Both the position numbers and the translations under genes were made by a program. From the NCBI RefSeq assembly GCF_003991585.1, contig NZ_PQSP01000003.1:186001-250000 (forward strand): a DNA stretch of 64,000 nt. Reading direction: 5' to 3'. Below are positions 1 through 8,561 of the stretch, piece after piece; position 1 is the stretch's first letter, and each line of letters begins with the position of its first letter. The notes under the pieces were generated by a model, which was not told the DNA's origin, did no database searches, and was given only the letters and a program-made list of their open reading frames with translations. The DNA comes from Saezia sanguinis. GTDB taxonomy: Bacteria > Pseudomonadota > Gammaproteobacteria > Burkholderiales > Burkholderiaceae_C.

Positions 1-52
1 CATAAAACCCAGCCCCCCCCTTACCTACTTCAGCATGACCATGCATCGCCTG

Positions 53-403
53 TCATGAAAGCTTTTGTGCCCACTCGTTTTCATCGAACCCAAGCAACAG
101 CGCTTTTTTACCTTTAACCACCAATGGCCGCTTGATCACACTGGGTGAAGCCAGCATCAGCGCTTTGGCACTTGACGCATCTGTCACTGCTGCCTGCTCT
201 TCAGGACTGAGCTTGCGCCATGTGGTTCCCCTGCGGTTCACCAGTGCCTCCCAGCTCAGTTGCTTGATCCAGTCATCCAGCAAATCTGCCGGAACGCCCT
301 GTTTTTTATAGTCATGAAACTCGTAGGCAATCTGATGCTCATCCAGCCAGACACGCGCTTTTTTAACCGTGCTGCAATTGGTAATACCGTAAACTTTCAG
401 CAT
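53..403 (-). CDS. ArsC/Spx-superfamily reductase-like protein (YffB type)
   Basis: Small thioredoxin-fold protein of the ArsC/Spx/YffB superfamily, 116 aa, the usual size for YffB. The N-terminal motif GITNCSTVKKA places one cysteine at residue 10, where arsenate reductases have their nucleophile. A conserved IKRPLVV segment near residues 90-96 matches the cis-proline region of the fold. A true ArsC is longer and is normally found with ars genes, none of which are here, so arsenate reduction should not be assumed; the substrate is unknown. It is transcribed away from the SGNH genes, sharing about 100 bp of upstream DNA with them. Confidence 0.85.
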   Translation of the reverse strand: MLKVYGITNCSTVKKARVWLDEHQIAYEFHDYKKQGVPADLLDDWIKQLSWEALVNRRGTTWRKLSPEEQAAVTDASSAKALMLASPSVIKRPLVVKGKKALLLGFDENEWAQKLS

Positions 404-502
404 ATCCTGTTTCCTTTAGCTCAAATTTTTCTATCTCATGGCCCAGCCACAGATCTTCAGGAAACAGTATACTGACAACCGATTTCCCCCACATACCTCA
501 CC

Positions 503-1183
503 ATGTCCTTATTAGAACGTCGTCACTTTTTAAATATTGCTCTAGGCGCATTCTCTGCCGGATGCACCGGTTTTCTGGGCGCCTGTGCCAGACCCAATCC
601 TCCTTTAGCCACCGTCTTATCAGGTTCGACGGTGCTGGCCCTGGGAGACTCCCTGACTTTTGGCACCGGTGCCAGCCCTGAAACCAGCTACCCCGCCGTA
701 TTGGCGCAAATTACCGGCTGGAATGTGATCAACGCGGGAATCCCCGGTGAAGTCTCTGCCCGGACATTAAGGCGCCTGCCCAGACTGCTGGAAAAATACA
801 ACCCGCACCTGGTGCTGACCTGCATCGGCACCAATGACTTTTTCACCCAGTTGCCCGAAGACAGCATCTACGCCAATATCTTCAACATCTGCGATCGAAT
901 CAAAACAGCATCGACACAGCAAATGCTGATTGCCGTGCCCGATTTCATCCGCAACCCGAAAATGATTCCCCCGCTTGAAGATGCTCCCATGTACCAGCGC
1001 ATTGCCCAGGCGCTGGATATTCCATTGCAGCAAGGCGCACTGGCGCAGGTACTCATGCAACCCGGCCTGCGTTCTGATGCGATTCATGCCAATGCCAAGG
1101 GCTATGCGCTGTTTGCCCAGTTGATCGCCCAGTCCTTGCACACAGCCGGGCTGTGGAACGGCCTGTCCGGCAACCGTACCTGA
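503..1183 (+). CDS. SGNH/GDSL hydrolase lipoprotein, copy 1 (arylesterase-like)
   Basis: Esterase or lipase-like enzyme of the SGNH family, 226 aa. Visible blocks: GDSL with Ser50, the block II glycine in NAGIPGE (78-84), GTND with Asn111, and DAIH with Asp192 and His195, so the catalytic set is complete. The N-terminus has twin arginines (ERRHFLN), a hydrophobic stretch and a lipobox LGAC ending at Cys28, which suggests a Tat-exported lipoprotein; Cys21 is an alternative. It lies 39 bp before a paralogue that shares an 18-residue identical stretch (SYPAVLAQITGWNVINAG). The family includes TesA-type thioesterases and arylesterases; the natural substrate cannot be told from sequence. Confidence 0.88.
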   Translation: MSLLERRHFLNIALGAFSAGCTGFLGACARPNPPLATVLSGSTVLALGDSLTFGTGASPETSYPAVLAQITGWNVINAGIPGEVSARTLRRLPRLLEKYNPHLVLTCIGTNDFFTQLPEDSIYANIFNICDRIKTASTQQMLIAVPDFIRNPKMIPPLEDAPMYQRIAQALDIPLQQGALAQVLMQPGLRSDAIHANAKGYALFAQLIAQSLHTAGLWNGLSGNRT

Positions 1184-1222
1184 TATACTTAAAACTGTTT
1201 TAATTTAGCCTCCACCCAGCTT

Positions 1223-1867
1223 ATGCAACGCCGCCATTTTCTGCAATTTTCACTTGGTAGCCTGATATTAGGCACGCTAGCCGCCTGCGGTAATGATGAA
1301 CCGCAGCTCATAGCGATTCCTGCCGGAGCCACGGTACTGGCCCTGGGCGACTCCATCACATACGGTTACGGTGCCAACCCCCAGACCAGCTACCCGGCTG
1401 TATTGGCGCAGATCACCGGCTGGAACGTCATCAACGCCGGGGTGTCCGGTGACACCACAGAAGGTGCATTAAAACGCCTGCCGGGTTTGCTGCAACAATA
1501 CGCCCCGAAACTGGTACTGACCAGCATTGGCGGCAATGACTTTTTGCGCCGTGTGCCGGAAGCTACCACCCGCAGCAACCTGATCGCCATCTGCCGGCAG
1601 ATCAAGGACAGCGGTGCACAAAACATGCTCATTGCCGTACCCAAACCCTCACTGGTGGGGGCCAGTGTCGGCTCGTTAAGCGACCATCCGATGTACGCTG
1701 AAGTGGCAAAAGAAATGAACATCCCACTGCAAAAAGGCGGCTGGGCTGATGTTTTATCGGACGCCAGCCTGCGCTCTGACCAGATTCATGCCAATGCACG
1801 GGGCTATGCGCGTTTTGCAGAGTTGCTTGCGGCATCTTTACGCGAAACCGGCCTGCTCAAACGCTGA
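1223..1867 (+). CDS. SGNH/GDSL hydrolase lipoprotein, copy 2 (arylesterase-like)
   Basis: Second copy of the tandem pair, 214 aa. GDSI with Ser44, NAGVSGD near 71-77, GGND with Asn105, and DQIH with Asp186 and His189 form an intact catalytic set. The leader has twin arginines (QRRHFLQ) directly after the start, then a hydrophobic run and lipobox LAAC with Cys22, so again a probable Tat lipoprotein. Block III reads GGND here and GTND in copy 1, and the 140-160 region differs most, which could mean different substrates. The pair most likely arose by local duplication and is probably co-transcribed. Confidence 0.88.
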   Translation: MQRRHFLQFSLGSLILGTLAACGNDEPQLIAIPAGATVLALGDSITYGYGANPQTSYPAVLAQITGWNVINAGVSGDTTEGALKRLPGLLQQYAPKLVLTSIGGNDFLRRVPEATTRSNLIAICRQIKDSGAQNMLIAVPKPSLVGASVGSLSDHPMYAEVAKEMNIPLQKGGWADVLSDASLRSDQIHANARGYARFAELLAASLRETGLLKR

Positions 1868-1921
1868 TTTAACCCCATTGCCCTGCCCAGCCCCTTTGGG
1901 ATCAGGGCTCCTGATGACGGA

Positions 1922-2722
1922 CTATTGACGCACCAGCCGCTGCATCGGTGGCAATGCTTGCGGGGCGCTGCAACGCAGCGGGTTCACATCCATGCCATGG
2001 CGGCGGGTAAACCGTGCATATACAAACAGACGCTGCGGCTGACACGCCCTGAGTACATCCATGTATATGCGTTCAATACAGGTTTCAGCCTCCATGCGCT
2101 CCATCCGGTAACTGACCAGGTAACGCAACAGCCCCGCATGTTCAATTGGCGCACCGGTATAAGCCACGCGCACACTGGCCCACAGGGCTGCTCCGGTTGC
2201 CGGGTCTGACACCCGCAGCAGGTTACTGGTCAGCACTTCCGTATGCGGCTGCTGTTCACTGTCTTTTTTCAGCAGACTTGCATCTGCGCCCTCATACTGG
2301 TCCAGTTCAACAAACAGGCGGTCAAGCGAAGTGCCGTCAAACTCCGTGCACAATTCTTCTTGCTCAAAAGCATCATGCTCAATCAAATCTACACTGACGC
2401 TGCAATCAGTCACCCGGCTCAAATCGTCTGCCAGCAATTTTTTCAGCGCATCGCTCGAATCCAAACGCTGCATCGCCAACCCGTTGAAATATGCCTGCAG
2501 TACCGCCGGGTTGAATGAATACACAGACTGGCACGGAACCACCCAGCGCAGCAATGCAATCTGCGGTTTACCCCAGCGGTTCAGCCACGATATTTCATAG
2601 CCATTCCAGACATCGGCCCCGGTAAAAGGTACCGTCTGCCCCTGCTTCAAACCAATGGCTTCGCGCTGCCTGAGCTGGCGCATTGCCTTTAACAACTGTT
2701 CATCCATACCCGTATTCACCAT
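1922..2722 (-). CDS. QueF-like protein lacking the catalytic residues
   Basis: Clearly homologous over its length to the two-module (E. coli type) NADPH-dependent 7-cyano-7-deazaguanine reductase QueF: DVWNGYEISWLN near 38-48, LLRYLVSYR near 198-206, CIERIYMDVLRACQP, YARFTRRHGMDVNP and a C-terminal RLVRQ. The active site is gone. In an ungapped alignment to QueF as I recall it, the catalytic Cys is Asp173, the proton-donor Asp is Leu180, the His is Ala212, and the substrate motif ESKS is NPAV (71-74). Oxidoreductase activity on preQ0 is therefore unlikely; a binding, structural or changed role is inferred. Start: ATG at 2722; an in-frame TTG just upstream and an ATG at 2707 are alternatives, none with a strong Shine-Dalgarno. 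Confidence 0.8.
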   Translation of the reverse strand: MVNTGMDEQLLKAMRQLRQREAIGLKQGQTVPFTGADVWNGYEISWLNRWGKPQIALLRWVVPCQSVYSFNPAVLQAYFNGLAMQRLDSSDALKKLLADDLSRVTDCSVSVDLIEHDAFEQEELCTEFDGTSLDRLFVELDQYEGADASLLKKDSEQQPHTEVLTSNLLRVSDPATGAALWASVRVAYTGAPIEHAGLLRYLVSYRMERMEAETCIERIYMDVLRACQPQRLFVYARFTRRHGMDVNPLRCSAPQALPPMQRLVRQ

Positions 2723-2746
2723 CAATGGCAGCCATCAGCCTGCGAT

Positions 2747-3523
2747 TTATGCAGCCTGCCGGCGGCGAAACACCATGCGCCCAGAATCTGAAACCGCGCT
2801 GTCATAGGCATACCCGTCCAGGTCAAACTTCTGCAGTGCCTGTGGTGTTTTCGCCCGTTTTTCAATGGCATAACGCATCATCAGGCCACGCGCACGCTTG
2901 GCATAAAAACTCACAATCTTATAAGTCCCGTTTTTAAATTCTTCAAATACACACTGCACCACGCGTGCTTTCAGCGCCTGCGTATCAACGGCCTTGAAAT
3001 ACTCTTCAGAAGCCAGGTTGATCACTACAGGCGTTTTTTCCTGCACCAGCCGCTCATTCAGGGCTGATGTAACTTTATCCTGCCAATACGCATACAAATC
3101 CTTGCCACGCGGATTCACCAGCTTCACGCCCATCTCCAACCGGTAAGGCTGCATCCAGTCCAGGGGCCTGAGCACACCATACAGTCCCGAGAGAATCAGC
3201 AGGTGTTCCTGCGCCCACTGCAACTGGTCTTCACTTAAACCCGCCGCATTCAAACCATCATACACATCGCCATTAAAAGCCAAAGCCGCCTGTTTACTGT
3301 TTTTGGCTGTAAATTGGGAGCTCCAGGCCTGATAGCGCGCCACATTCAATGCCGCCAGCTTGTCAGAAATACCCATCAGCGAAGCCACCTGTGCCGGGGT
3401 TTTCTCACGCATGATGCCAATCAATTCGGCAGCCTCCTTTTTAAACCGGGGCTGCGTATGCAGTGCTGTTACCGCTGGCGTATCATAATCCAGTGATTTG
3501 GCGGGGGACAGTAAAAACAACAT
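2747..3523 (-). CDS. yaaA: YaaA family peroxide-stress protein
   Basis: YaaA/DUF328 protein, 258 aa as in E. coli. It begins MLFLLSPAKSLDY and carries ALAFNGDVYDGL, LSGLYGVLRPLD and the basic FYAKRARGLMMRY segment, all typical. In E. coli YaaA lowers free iron during hydrogen peroxide stress and binds DNA; that role is inferred by homology. The reading frame is open 77 codons further upstream, but the ATG at 3523 has AGGAG about 10 nt before it and matches the family N-terminus. It ends 24 bp before the QueF-like gene in the same direction. Confidence 0.9.
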   Translation of the reverse strand: MLFLLSPAKSLDYDTPAVTALHTQPRFKKEAAELIGIMREKTPAQVASLMGISDKLAALNVARYQAWSSQFTAKNSKQAALAFNGDVYDGLNAAGLSEDQLQWAQEHLLILSGLYGVLRPLDWMQPYRLEMGVKLVNPRGKDLYAYWQDKVTSALNERLVQEKTPVVINLASEEYFKAVDTQALKARVVQCVFEEFKNGTYKIVSFYAKRARGLMMRYAIEKRAKTPQALQKFDLDGYAYDSAVSDSGRMVFRRRQAA

Positions 3524-3704
3524 GGCAGGCTCACTCCTGATCAAAATAACCAATCCATCAAAATTACAGCTATGAAAGTTTACCTTCAATGGTTGCGGCA
3601 TGAATCTGTCGTGCCCCAAACCCCGGACTTTTGTAGCAATACACGGCACATGAACAACAACACCATTGAAATGACGGCCTGCTTTTTGCCTGATAATACA
3701 CCCC

Positions 3705-4106
3705 ATGAAAAAGCGATCTGCCCCTCTTTCGTGCCCCTGTGCAAGCGGCCACACCTATGAGCAATGCTGCCAGCGCTGGCACGATGGCACTCAACTCCTG
3801 CAGGCGCCGGACGCCGTATCGCTGATGCGCTCACGCTACAGCGCTTTTGTATTTGACCTGCGCCCTTATTTACTGGCAACATGGCACCCGCGAACACGGC
3901 CACAGACAATTGACCCACCCGATCCTGAATTGAAATGGATCGGCCTTCAGATCTGCAGCCATCAGCAGCAGGATGACACGCACGCCACTGTGGAGTTCAT
4001 TGCCAAATACCGTATACGGGGCAAGGCACACCGGCTGCATGAACTCAGCCGTTTTGAACGCATCAGCGGGCAATGGTATTATGTAGACGGCGAATTTCAG
4101 GAATAA
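3705..4106 (+). CDS. YchJ family SEC-C metal-binding protein
   Basis: 133-aa protein of the YchJ/UPF0225 family. It opens with the SEC-C zinc motif: CPCASGHTYEQCC (Cys10, Cys12, Cys21, Cys22). The following PDAVSLMRSRYSAFVFDLRPYLLATWHP segment region and the C-terminal FERISGQWYYVDG are the NTF2-like core of the family. Function is not established. No clear ribosome site precedes the ATG at 3705. It is a single gene, convergent with mutY across about 190 bp of DNA in which nothing else was recognised. Confidence 0.88.
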   Translation: MKKRSAPLSCPCASGHTYEQCCQRWHDGTQLLQAPDAVSLMRSRYSAFVFDLRPYLLATWHPRTRPQTIDPPDPELKWIGLQICSHQQQDDTHATVEFIAKYRIRGKAHRLHELSRFERISGQWYYVDGEFQE

Positions 4107-4294
4107 CCGCCAACACCCTGAAACGCCTGAAACTGCCTTGGCCACATGAAGCCTGATGTCTGTTTCATTGGTCGTCTTCAGCAGTACCAGAGTTTCACGG
4201 AATCATCTGCCTATATACACACTCATTCGAGAAATACACGGAGTTTCAAACCACCTGGACTACGCTTGGAAAAGTCTGGAAAACTAAGCCCTAT

Positions 4295-5464
4295 TCAGGG
4301 GGCAAAAAGATCTGACTGCGGTGCCTGCGCCATTTCCAGCAACCGCCTGACCGGTGCCGGCAGCCCAAGCGCCGGCCACTCCTGCAAGCTGAACCAGTTC
4401 CCCTGCAATTCCTGCAACACGGTGGGCAGATTCAGCGCCTGACGCCGGCTTAACTTGACCATTGCCGGTTGCAGCATCCAGTCCATATGGGTAAGCACAT
4501 GTTTAAACGCCGGTAACTCGGTCACCTGCTCAGCGTTCATTGCATAGACCACATCGGTACGCTGTTGCACACTTTCAAATACCGGCATGCTGTAAAGCCC
4601 ACCCCATATTCCTTTAGCGGGCCGGGGTGCCAGCCAGACCCCCAGCGGAGAAACCAGCCACAGCAGATAACCGGAATGCACGCTACGCTTGACCTTGCGC
4701 GTTTTCACCGGATATGCCAGTTCCGTGCCAGACTGATGCGCCCGGCAGACCTGGGCCACAGGACACAGGTCACACTGCGCGCGCCTTGGCTGGCATAAGC
4801 TGGCGCCCAGATCCATCAGCCCCTGGGTATAGCTTGCCATGGCCGTCATCGACGCATTCTGATATTTGCGCACCAGTGCTGGTTTTGGCGCCAGCATCTG
4901 CGCCAGGGTCCACAGTTCACGGTCTGCAGCGGTAGTCGAAATATCTTCGCCATAGCCAAGCGTGCGGGTCAGCACACGTTTGACATTGCCATCCAGAATG
5001 GACACACGCTCATCAAAACAAAATGCCGCAATGGCTGCTGCCGTGGAACGGCCAATGCCGGGCAATTCCATCAGCAAAGCCATCTGTGCCGGAAATTCTC
5101 CGCCATACTCCTGCACGACCACCTGCGCACACCGGTGCAAATTGCGTGCCCGGCTATAGTAGCCCAAACCGCTCCAAAGACTCAGTACCTCATCCTGGCT
5201 GGCAGCAGCCAATGCCTGCACATCGGGAAACAATGCTAAAAACCGTGGGTAGTAATTTAAAACCGTACTCACCTGCGTTTGCTGCAGCATGATCTCGGAA
5301 AGCCAGACACGATAAGGATCGCGCGTTTGCTGCCATGGCAGATCATGCCTGCCGTGCACCTGTTGCCACATCACCAGGGACGAAGCAAACCGACTCGTTA
5401 TTTTGGCGGCAGTGTCCGCAAAACATGCCGAACCTGCTACGGTGTTTTTTTTCGCAGCAGGCAT
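4295..5464 (-). CDS. mutY: A/G-specific adenine DNA glycosylase
   Basis: MutY, 389 aa, removes adenine paired with 8-oxoguanine. Catalytic Glu57 lies in WLSEIMLQQTQV, the helix-hairpin-helix is LPGIGRSTAAAI (134-145) with Asp158 in LDGNVKRV, and the iron-sulfur loop is C224-x6-C231-x2-C234-x5-C240. The rest is a NUDIX-like 8-oxoG recognition domain. About 25 residues precede the usual N-terminus, so an internal start is possible, though no internal Met lies there before Met32. It is the last gene of mutM - dynamin - mutY, 31 nt after the GTPase gene, so both enzymes of the oxidised-guanine pathway sit together. Confidence 0.97.
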   Translation of the reverse strand: MPAAKKNTVAGSACFADTAAKITSRFASSLVMWQQVHGRHDLPWQQTRDPYRVWLSEIMLQQTQVSTVLNYYPRFLALFPDVQALAAASQDEVLSLWSGLGYYSRARNLHRCAQVVVQEYGGEFPAQMALLMELPGIGRSTAAAIAAFCFDERVSILDGNVKRVLTRTLGYGEDISTTAADRELWTLAQMLAPKPALVRKYQNASMTAMASYTQGLMDLGASLCQPRRAQCDLCPVAQVCRAHQSGTELAYPVKTRKVKRSVHSGYLLWLVSPLGVWLAPRPAKGIWGGLYSMPVFESVQQRTDVVYAMNAEQVTELPAFKHVLTHMDWMLQPAMVKLSRRQALNLPTVLQELQGNWFSLQEWPALGLPAPVRRLLEMAQAPQSDLFAP

Positions 5465-5495
5465 TCAGAAATCAACCATTTGGCAGCGCGGGCCG

Positions 5496-7481
5496 TTACG
5501 TTGCAACCGGTGCATCGCTTTCATCTTCCTGAGATGAATCCACCAAAGGTTTATAGCCCAGAGAGCATTGCTCCAGGCCAGATATCCGCGTATCAAATTC
5601 CTCTTGCAGTTGCGATAATTGCTGATATTGCTGCTCCATTTCCTCAATACGCTCATCCAGCGGCTCTTTGGCGGTCTGAACCCGCTGAATACCCTCGTAA
5701 AGATGTTGTATCGAGCCTTCAAGGTCCTGTATCTGTACAACCAGAACCCCATACGTATTGTTACTCCACAAATCCAGCATATCGAATGCCTCGTCGAAAA
5801 CCGAACGCACCCGTGTCAGCAGAGTCCGAAACATCTGCTCTGCATAGTGAGGCCGGCGCAAACGCAACACCTGGTTGATGCCGAAAAAATTCTCATGCCG
5901 TTTGTGCAGCATTTCCACATCGCTGAGCAATGCATCAACGCCCGGCGCCTGTGGTACTGAAAGCTTGATGCCGTACTCTTTTTCCAGCAACTGCATGTCA
6001 TTTTTTAAAATGGTCTCAAACTCAACAATCAGCTTGGACAGCCGCTGTGCTCGCTTATTTAACGCGGCCATGGCCTCTTCAAAAACCTTGGTCATACTCA
6101 AACGCATGCCCGAATCACGCGAGGCAATAGACAGCTCGGCCATATCCTCATCAATGGCCTCGTGGTCCATCATGTGCTCAATTTTTTTCAGTTTCTTCTT
6201 CTGCCCATGCCGCAGTGCAGAAGCCTGCTTACGCAATGAATCCAGCGCCTCTTTCTGCGCTACGATTTTCAGCGTAACCTGTTTGATGATATCGGTGTTT
6301 TTGCCATGCAACCCGTTCAGTTCGTTCAACTGTTTTTTCAGGTTGCTTTGGCGGTTGATCAACCGCTCTTTGACATAGATACGCAGTTCATCAATTCCCG
6401 AAGCCAGCACCTGCTGGAGAATCTGCTGGCGCTTTGGCAGCAGATCTCTGACCAGCAACCGCTCCACAAACGGCAGCCTGCTGTCCTGAAGCAGTTGAAA
6501 ATCATTTTTGATTTTCCCCACCAGGCCCTTCTGGGCAGACACGCCTAAAATCCGGTTCAGCGGCACACCCAGTAATGCCGCGCAGTTTTCCCGCTGCTGT
6601 TGCAACTGCTGGCGCGCCTGTACGGGTGTTAACAAACCATCCCACAACACATCAATCTTGTTGAGCAGCACATAACAGGGCCGGTCGGCCACATTCGGCC
6701 CGCTCAGATAGTTTTTCCAGATTTGCAGATCTGAACGTGTCACACCGGTATCTGCCGCCAGAATAAAAAATATGGCATGCGCCTGCGGCAGCAAATCCAG
6801 CGTCAGTTCAGGCTCCACCCCTACGGTATTCAAGCCGGGGGTGTCCAGAATGGAAATACCCCGCTTGAGCAGGGGGTGCGGATAATTGACAATGGCATGG
6901 CGCCATTTGGGAATTTCGACCAGCCCCTGCGCGTTCACGGAAGGGTTCTGCTCTGCATTCTCCTCATCCCAAAGGCCCAGATCAGCGGCTTCTTTCGGCG
7001 TGACATAATACCGCTCGCTGACTTTCATCATGGATTCAGCCAGGCGATCCATATCGTCAATATCGAGCGGCTCCTCCACCCAGGCGCTGTCATGTTCATA
7101 GCGCCACTCCGCCAGCGGAATATTCTGGCGCCGGGTTTCCAAGGGCAACAGACGAATGCAGGGAGGAAGATTTTTGTCATATCCGATTTCAACCGGACAC
7201 ATCGTGGTACGCCCCACCGAGGCCGGCATGATGCGGCGCCCGCCATTGGCAAAGAAAATGGCATTGATCAGCTCGGACTTCCCACGCGAGAATTCGGCAA
7301 CAAACGCCACATTCAGCTGGTGGGCCTGCAAACGGGAGCGCATTTCCCCCAGCAGATTGCGGATTTGCTCATCTGTGAGATCATGCCGGTGCAGCCATTC
7401 CTCCAGCAGGTCCAGTTGAACCAAGTTCTCCTGTTGCCACTGATCCAGATGACTGAGTCCACTCGCAAGAATATCGCTCAC
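5496..7481 (-). CDS. dynamin-type large GTPase
   Basis: 661-aa bacterial dynamin-like protein. GTPase motifs in order: G1 AEFSRGKS (62-69; the first glycine is alanine), G2 threonines in RTTMCPVE (91-98), G3 DTPG (213-216), G4 NKID (274-277) and a possible G5 SAQK (315-318). From about residue 350 it is largely helical with heptad-rich, highly charged stretches (coiled coil likely), as in the stalk of such proteins. No transmembrane helix is obvious, so any membrane contact would be peripheral. The start is GTG at 7481, with AAGGG about 7 nt upstream. The gene sits between mutM and mutY; a link to DNA repair, membranes or chromosome handling is only inferred from position. Confidence 0.9.
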   Translation of the reverse strand: MSDILASGLSHLDQWQQENLVQLDLLEEWLHRHDLTDEQIRNLLGEMRSRLQAHQLNVAFVAEFSRGKSELINAIFFANGGRRIMPASVGRTTMCPVEIGYDKNLPPCIRLLPLETRRQNIPLAEWRYEHDSAWVEEPLDIDDMDRLAESMMKVSERYYVTPKEAADLGLWDEENAEQNPSVNAQGLVEIPKWRHAIVNYPHPLLKRGISILDTPGLNTVGVEPELTLDLLPQAHAIFFILAADTGVTRSDLQIWKNYLSGPNVADRPCYVLLNKIDVLWDGLLTPVQARQQLQQQRENCAALLGVPLNRILGVSAQKGLVGKIKNDFQLLQDSRLPFVERLLVRDLLPKRQQILQQVLASGIDELRIYVKERLINRQSNLKKQLNELNGLHGKNTDIIKQVTLKIVAQKEALDSLRKQASALRHGQKKKLKKIEHMMDHEAIDEDMAELSIASRDSGMRLSMTKVFEEAMAALNKRAQRLSKLIVEFETILKNDMQLLEKEYGIKLSVPQAPGVDALLSDVEMLHKRHENFFGINQVLRLRRPHYAEQMFRTLLTRVRSVFDEAFDMLDLWSNNTYGVLVVQIQDLEGSIQHLYEGIQRVQTAKEPLDERIEEMEQQYQQLSQLQEEFDTRISGLEQCSLGYKPLVDSSQEDESDAPVAT

Positions 7482-7618
7482 ACCTCTAACCCTTCGTCCT
7501 ACTCTTTATTCGTTATTTTATCTTTTTGGGCCATTTCCCTCAGCTTACCGGCCAGAAACCGGCCCAAGGGCTGCCGCCTCATCGTTCATGATAGCAATAT
7601 CGCCAGTTTTCCCCAACT

Positions 7619-8431
7619 TTATTTTTGACAATTCCGGCAAAAATAGGTCGAACGCTGCCCCTGCCGAAGCATATTGATCGGGCGCCCGCATTGTAAACAG
7701 GGTTCACCGGCACGGCCATATACCTGTGCCTGCAACTGAAACCAGCCATATTCGCCATGGGAATTGCGAAAATCCCGCAGTGTCGTCCCGCCCTGCCTGA
7801 TGGCTTCACTGAGCACCTGCTGAATCGTGCCTGCGAGTTTTTGGGCTTTGGGTTTGCTCACCTTACACGCCGGTTTTCTGGGGTCGATCCCGGCCCGAAA
7901 CAAAGCCTCACTGGCATAAATGTTTCCAACGCCAACCACCACATCGCCTGCCAGCAAAACCTGTTTGATCGATGCCTGGCGCCGCTTGAGCGCGGCAGCG
8001 AACGCCTGCACATCAAAATCCGGATCGAGCGGTTCAGCCCCCAATCCACCCAAAAGCTTGAGCGCAGCCCCGCTGTCCTGCGAGGCAGACCACACCACAG
8101 CGCCAAAACGGCGCGGATCATGCAACCGCAAAACCCCATGCGTCGTATGCAAATCAAAGTGGTCATGCGCTGCAGGTGCCGGCAATTGCTCGGCAAACAC
8201 CAAGTGCCCTGACATCCCCAGGTGTATCAGCAAAACACCGTCATCCAGGTCCAAAATCAGGTATTTACCGCGCCGCCGTACCTGATATATGGTTTGCTGC
8301 AACAGTTGCTCGGGCGCACAGCCCAGCGGCCAGCGCAATGGTTTGCCCATGCGGACAGATACAATCTGTGCATGGCTGATTCGCGCCATGAAACTCTGGC
8401 GCGTTACTTCAACTTCGGGTAATTCAGGCAT
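7619..8431 (-). CDS. mutM: formamidopyrimidine-DNA glycosylase
   Basis: Fpg/MutM, 270 aa, excises 8-oxoguanine and formamidopyrimidines and cuts the strand by beta/delta elimination. After Met removal the catalytic Pro is N-terminal, as MPELPEVE shows. The chain ends with the zinc finger C-x2-C-x16-C-x2-C (CLQCG ... CRNC). The frame is open 12 codons upstream of the ATG at 8431, but the proline must follow the start, which fixes it. It is the first gene of a probable minus-strand unit with the dynamin gene (138 bp downstream) and mutY. Confidence 0.97.
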   Translation of the reverse strand: MPELPEVEVTRQSFMARISHAQIVSVRMGKPLRWPLGCAPEQLLQQTIYQVRRRGKYLILDLDDGVLLIHLGMSGHLVFAEQLPAPAAHDHFDLHTTHGVLRLHDPRRFGAVVWSASQDSGAALKLLGGLGAEPLDPDFDVQAFAAALKRRQASIKQVLLAGDVVVGVGNIYASEALFRAGIDPRKPACKVSKPKAQKLAGTIQQVLSEAIRQGGTTLRDFRNSHGEYGWFQLQAQVYGRAGEPCLQCGRPINMLRQGQRSTYFCRNCQK

Positions 8432-8561
8432 ATGACAAGCAGGTTGACCCTTTTGTAGTCTTCTCAAAATCAGCCATTATTGTACTGACACCCCCACGGA
8501 CAGCGCAGAGCCTATAGAATGCATATTTAGCGCTTTTTACTTTTATTTCAAGCGGATCAAG

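Noticed and set aside
1880..1908. GCCCTG/CAGGGC inverted repeat after the second SGNH gene as a terminator
   Set aside because: Only six pairs with a long loop and no T run.
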